Below, in pieces: positions 5,124-6,349 of a stretch of DNA of 6,349 nt. Within the stretch, counting starts at the first letter, position 1. Every line of letters starts with the position of its first letter. The notes beneath the pieces were generated by a model. It had not been told where the DNA came from. It searched no databases and saw only the letters and a program-made list of their open reading frames with translations. Both the position numbers and the translations under genes were made by a program. Origin of the DNA: Rhodoferax sp. (GTDB lineage: Bacteria > Pseudomonadota > Gammaproteobacteria > Burkholderiales > Burkholderiaceae_C); the NCBI GenBank assembly GCA_030683195.1, contig JAUXQA010000155.1:1-6349 (forward strand), written 5' to 3'.

Positions 5124-6349
5124 AGATTTCGATTTTTGAGCCCAGCTCAACCACCGAGTTATTGGGCAGCTTCAAGAAGTCGGCAGCGCCGCTGGCGTTA
5201 TGGTGCATCTGGGCAAACAGCTTTTCGCGCCAGAAGGACATACCGTCACCAATGGACGGCACCACCGTGTCGCGGGACAAAAAGTAACTGGTGGTCATGG
5301 CGTCCAGATCGCAGCCCCGGCCCTTGATTTGCTGCAGGGCCTTGGGCAGATTGAGGTCGTTCTTGAACCCGTAATTCACGATGACCTGCCAGCAGTCGTG
5401 CCCAAGGGACTCTACCTCCAGTCGCTTGTCCATGCCAATCCAGGGTACCTCGTGGTTGCGCACGGTCACAAACAGGTTGCTGGCGTGCAGCACCTTGTTG
5501 TGCTTGAGGTTGTGCAGCAAGGCGTTGGGCACGGTCAGGGGCTCGGCGGTCAAAAACACAGCCGTTCCCTCCACCCGCACGGGCGGGCTCACAAACACCG
5601 CCTCCAGAAAGCTGGGCAGGTCAATCGCATCCGAGCGCAGCTTTTCGTTCAACAGTTGCCGCCCGTCTTTCCAGGTCATCATGAGCACGAACACCGCGCC
5701 GCCAATCATGAGCGGGAACCAGCCCCCATCAAACAGCTTCAACATGTTGGAGGTAAAAAACGCCAGGTCCACCATAAAGAACACGCCTGTCGCCCCCAGA
5801 CACAGGGCCAACGGGTAGTTCCAGTTATAGCGCAACACAAAAAAGGTGAGCACGGTGGTGATCAACATGTCCAGCGTCACGGCAATGCCGTACGCCGCTG
5901 CGAGGTTGCTTGACGAGCGAAACATCACCACCGCCAACACGATGGCCACAAACAAACCCCAGTTGACAAACGGCATGTAGATCTGGCCGGTGTCCTTGAC
6001 GCTGGTGTGAAACACCTGCAAGCGCGGCAGGTAACCCAACTGGATGACCTGTTTGGTCACGCTGAAGGCGCCGGTGATCAGGGCCTGCGAGGCAATCACC
6101 GTGGCCATGGTGGCCAGGCACACCAGAGGGATCAGCGCCCAGTCGGGGGCCATCATGAAGAAAGGGTTTTTAACCGCTTCAGGGTTGGTCAGCAGCAGGG
6201 CACCCTGCCCAAAATAATTGAGCGTGAGCGACGGCATGACGATGGAGAACCAGGCCAGGCGAATCGGCTTCTTGCCAAAATGGCCCAAGTCGGCATACAG
6301 CGCCTCGCCACCGGTCACACACAAGACCACCGCGCCCAAAATAATGAAA
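5122..6349 (-). CDS. kup: Kup-type potassium uptake protein (partial, N-terminus off the right edge)
   Basis: Kup (TrkD) is an inner-membrane K+/H+ symporter of the HAK/KUP/KT family, important for K+ uptake in acid or low-salt conditions. The window holds the last 408 residues; the frame stays open to the edge (FII before LGAVVL), and with a usual length near 620 about a third is missing. Near the cut is the family signature TGGEALYADLGHFGKKPIR, then about six membrane segments, among them WALIPLVCLATMATVIASQA, NWGLFVAIVLAVVMFRSS and GIAVTLDMLITTVLTFFVL. A cytoplasmic C-terminal domain follows, with GTAVFLTAEPLTVPNALLHN and LKHNKVLHASNLFVTVRN, ending in VELGSKIEI as family members commonly do. 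The LGAVV codon at 6339 is an internal TTG, not a start. It is the first visible gene of the probable kup-benE-gshB operon, 9 bases before benE. Confidence 0.96.
   Translation of the reverse strand, partial: FIILGAVVLCVTGGEALYADLGHFGKKPIRLAWFSIVMPSLTLNYFGQGALLLTNPEAVKNPFFMMAPDWALIPLVCLATMATVIASQALITGAFSVTKQVIQLGYLPRLQVFHTSVKDTGQIYMPFVNWGLFVAIVLAVVMFRSSSNLAAAYGIAVTLDMLITTVLTFFVLRYNWNYPLALCLGATGVFFMVDLAFFTSNMLKLFDGGWFPLMIGGAVFVLMMTWKDGRQLLNEKLRSDAIDLPSFLEAVFVSPPVRVEGTAVFLTAEPLTVPNALLHNLKHNKVLHASNLFVTVRNHEVPWIGMDKRLEVESLGHDCWQVIVNYGFKNDLNLPKALQQIKGRGCDLDAMTTSYFLSRDTVVPSIGDGMSFWREKLFAQMHHNASGAADFLKLPNNSVVELGSKIEI

Noticed and set aside
4549..5139. 196-codon plus-strand frame opposite the benE-like gene
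   Set aside because: Low-complexity Gln/His/Arg-rich composition typical of the antisense of a membrane-protein gene; the benE-like frame explains the region.
5200..5913. 237-codon plus-strand frame opposite kup
   Set aside because: His/Gln/Gly-rich shadow of the conserved Kup C-terminal coding region; no independent evidence of translation.

Overview
The window is ordinary chromosomal DNA from a GC-rich Gram-negative bacterium, most likely a betaproteobacterium of the order Burkholderiales (Comamonadaceae-like, for example Rhodoferax or Polaromonas relatives). This rests on recalled protein resemblance and on the combination of a FimV-type inner-membrane protein without an obvious LysM domain, a proteobacterial two-enzyme-type glutathione synthetase and a Kup potassium transporter; no database search was possible. 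I see no tRNA, rRNA, CRISPR array, insertion sequence, integrase or phage gene, and the window is almost fully coding.

Layout. (1) Positions 1-1742, minus strand: a FimV-family polar/type IV pilus-associated membrane protein, its C-terminus cut by the left edge. (2) Positions 1743-1857: a 115-base divergent intergenic region with a small inverted repeat and both ribosome binding sites. (3) Positions 1858-2915, plus strand: a small 4-oxalocrotonate tautomerase-family enzyme followed 26 bases later by a stand-alone class II glutamine amidotransferase of the YafJ type. (4) Positions 2905-6349, minus strand: a tightly packed cluster transcribed in the order kup (5' end cut by the right edge), benE-like transporter, gshB. 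Spacers are 9 and 24 bases, so it is probably one operon. The amidotransferase and gshB converge and their last 11 bases overlap.

How the genes work together. The minus-strand cluster joins K+ uptake (Kup), a benzoate/H+ symporter-family carrier and the last step of glutathione synthesis (GshB). A link between potassium homeostasis and glutathione is known in proteobacteria (glutathione-gated KefB/KefC efflux), but the link here is inference from gene order. The tautomerase and amidotransferase may be co-transcribed; neither has a substrate that can be read from the sequence. FimV faces away from the rest and probably belongs to a different transcript.

I did not find a convincing undescribed system. 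The points most worth a second look are the Arg39-to-Asp change in the tautomerase, the kup-benE-gshB arrangement, the FimV variant with a TTG start and no LysM, and the overlapping convergent gene ends.
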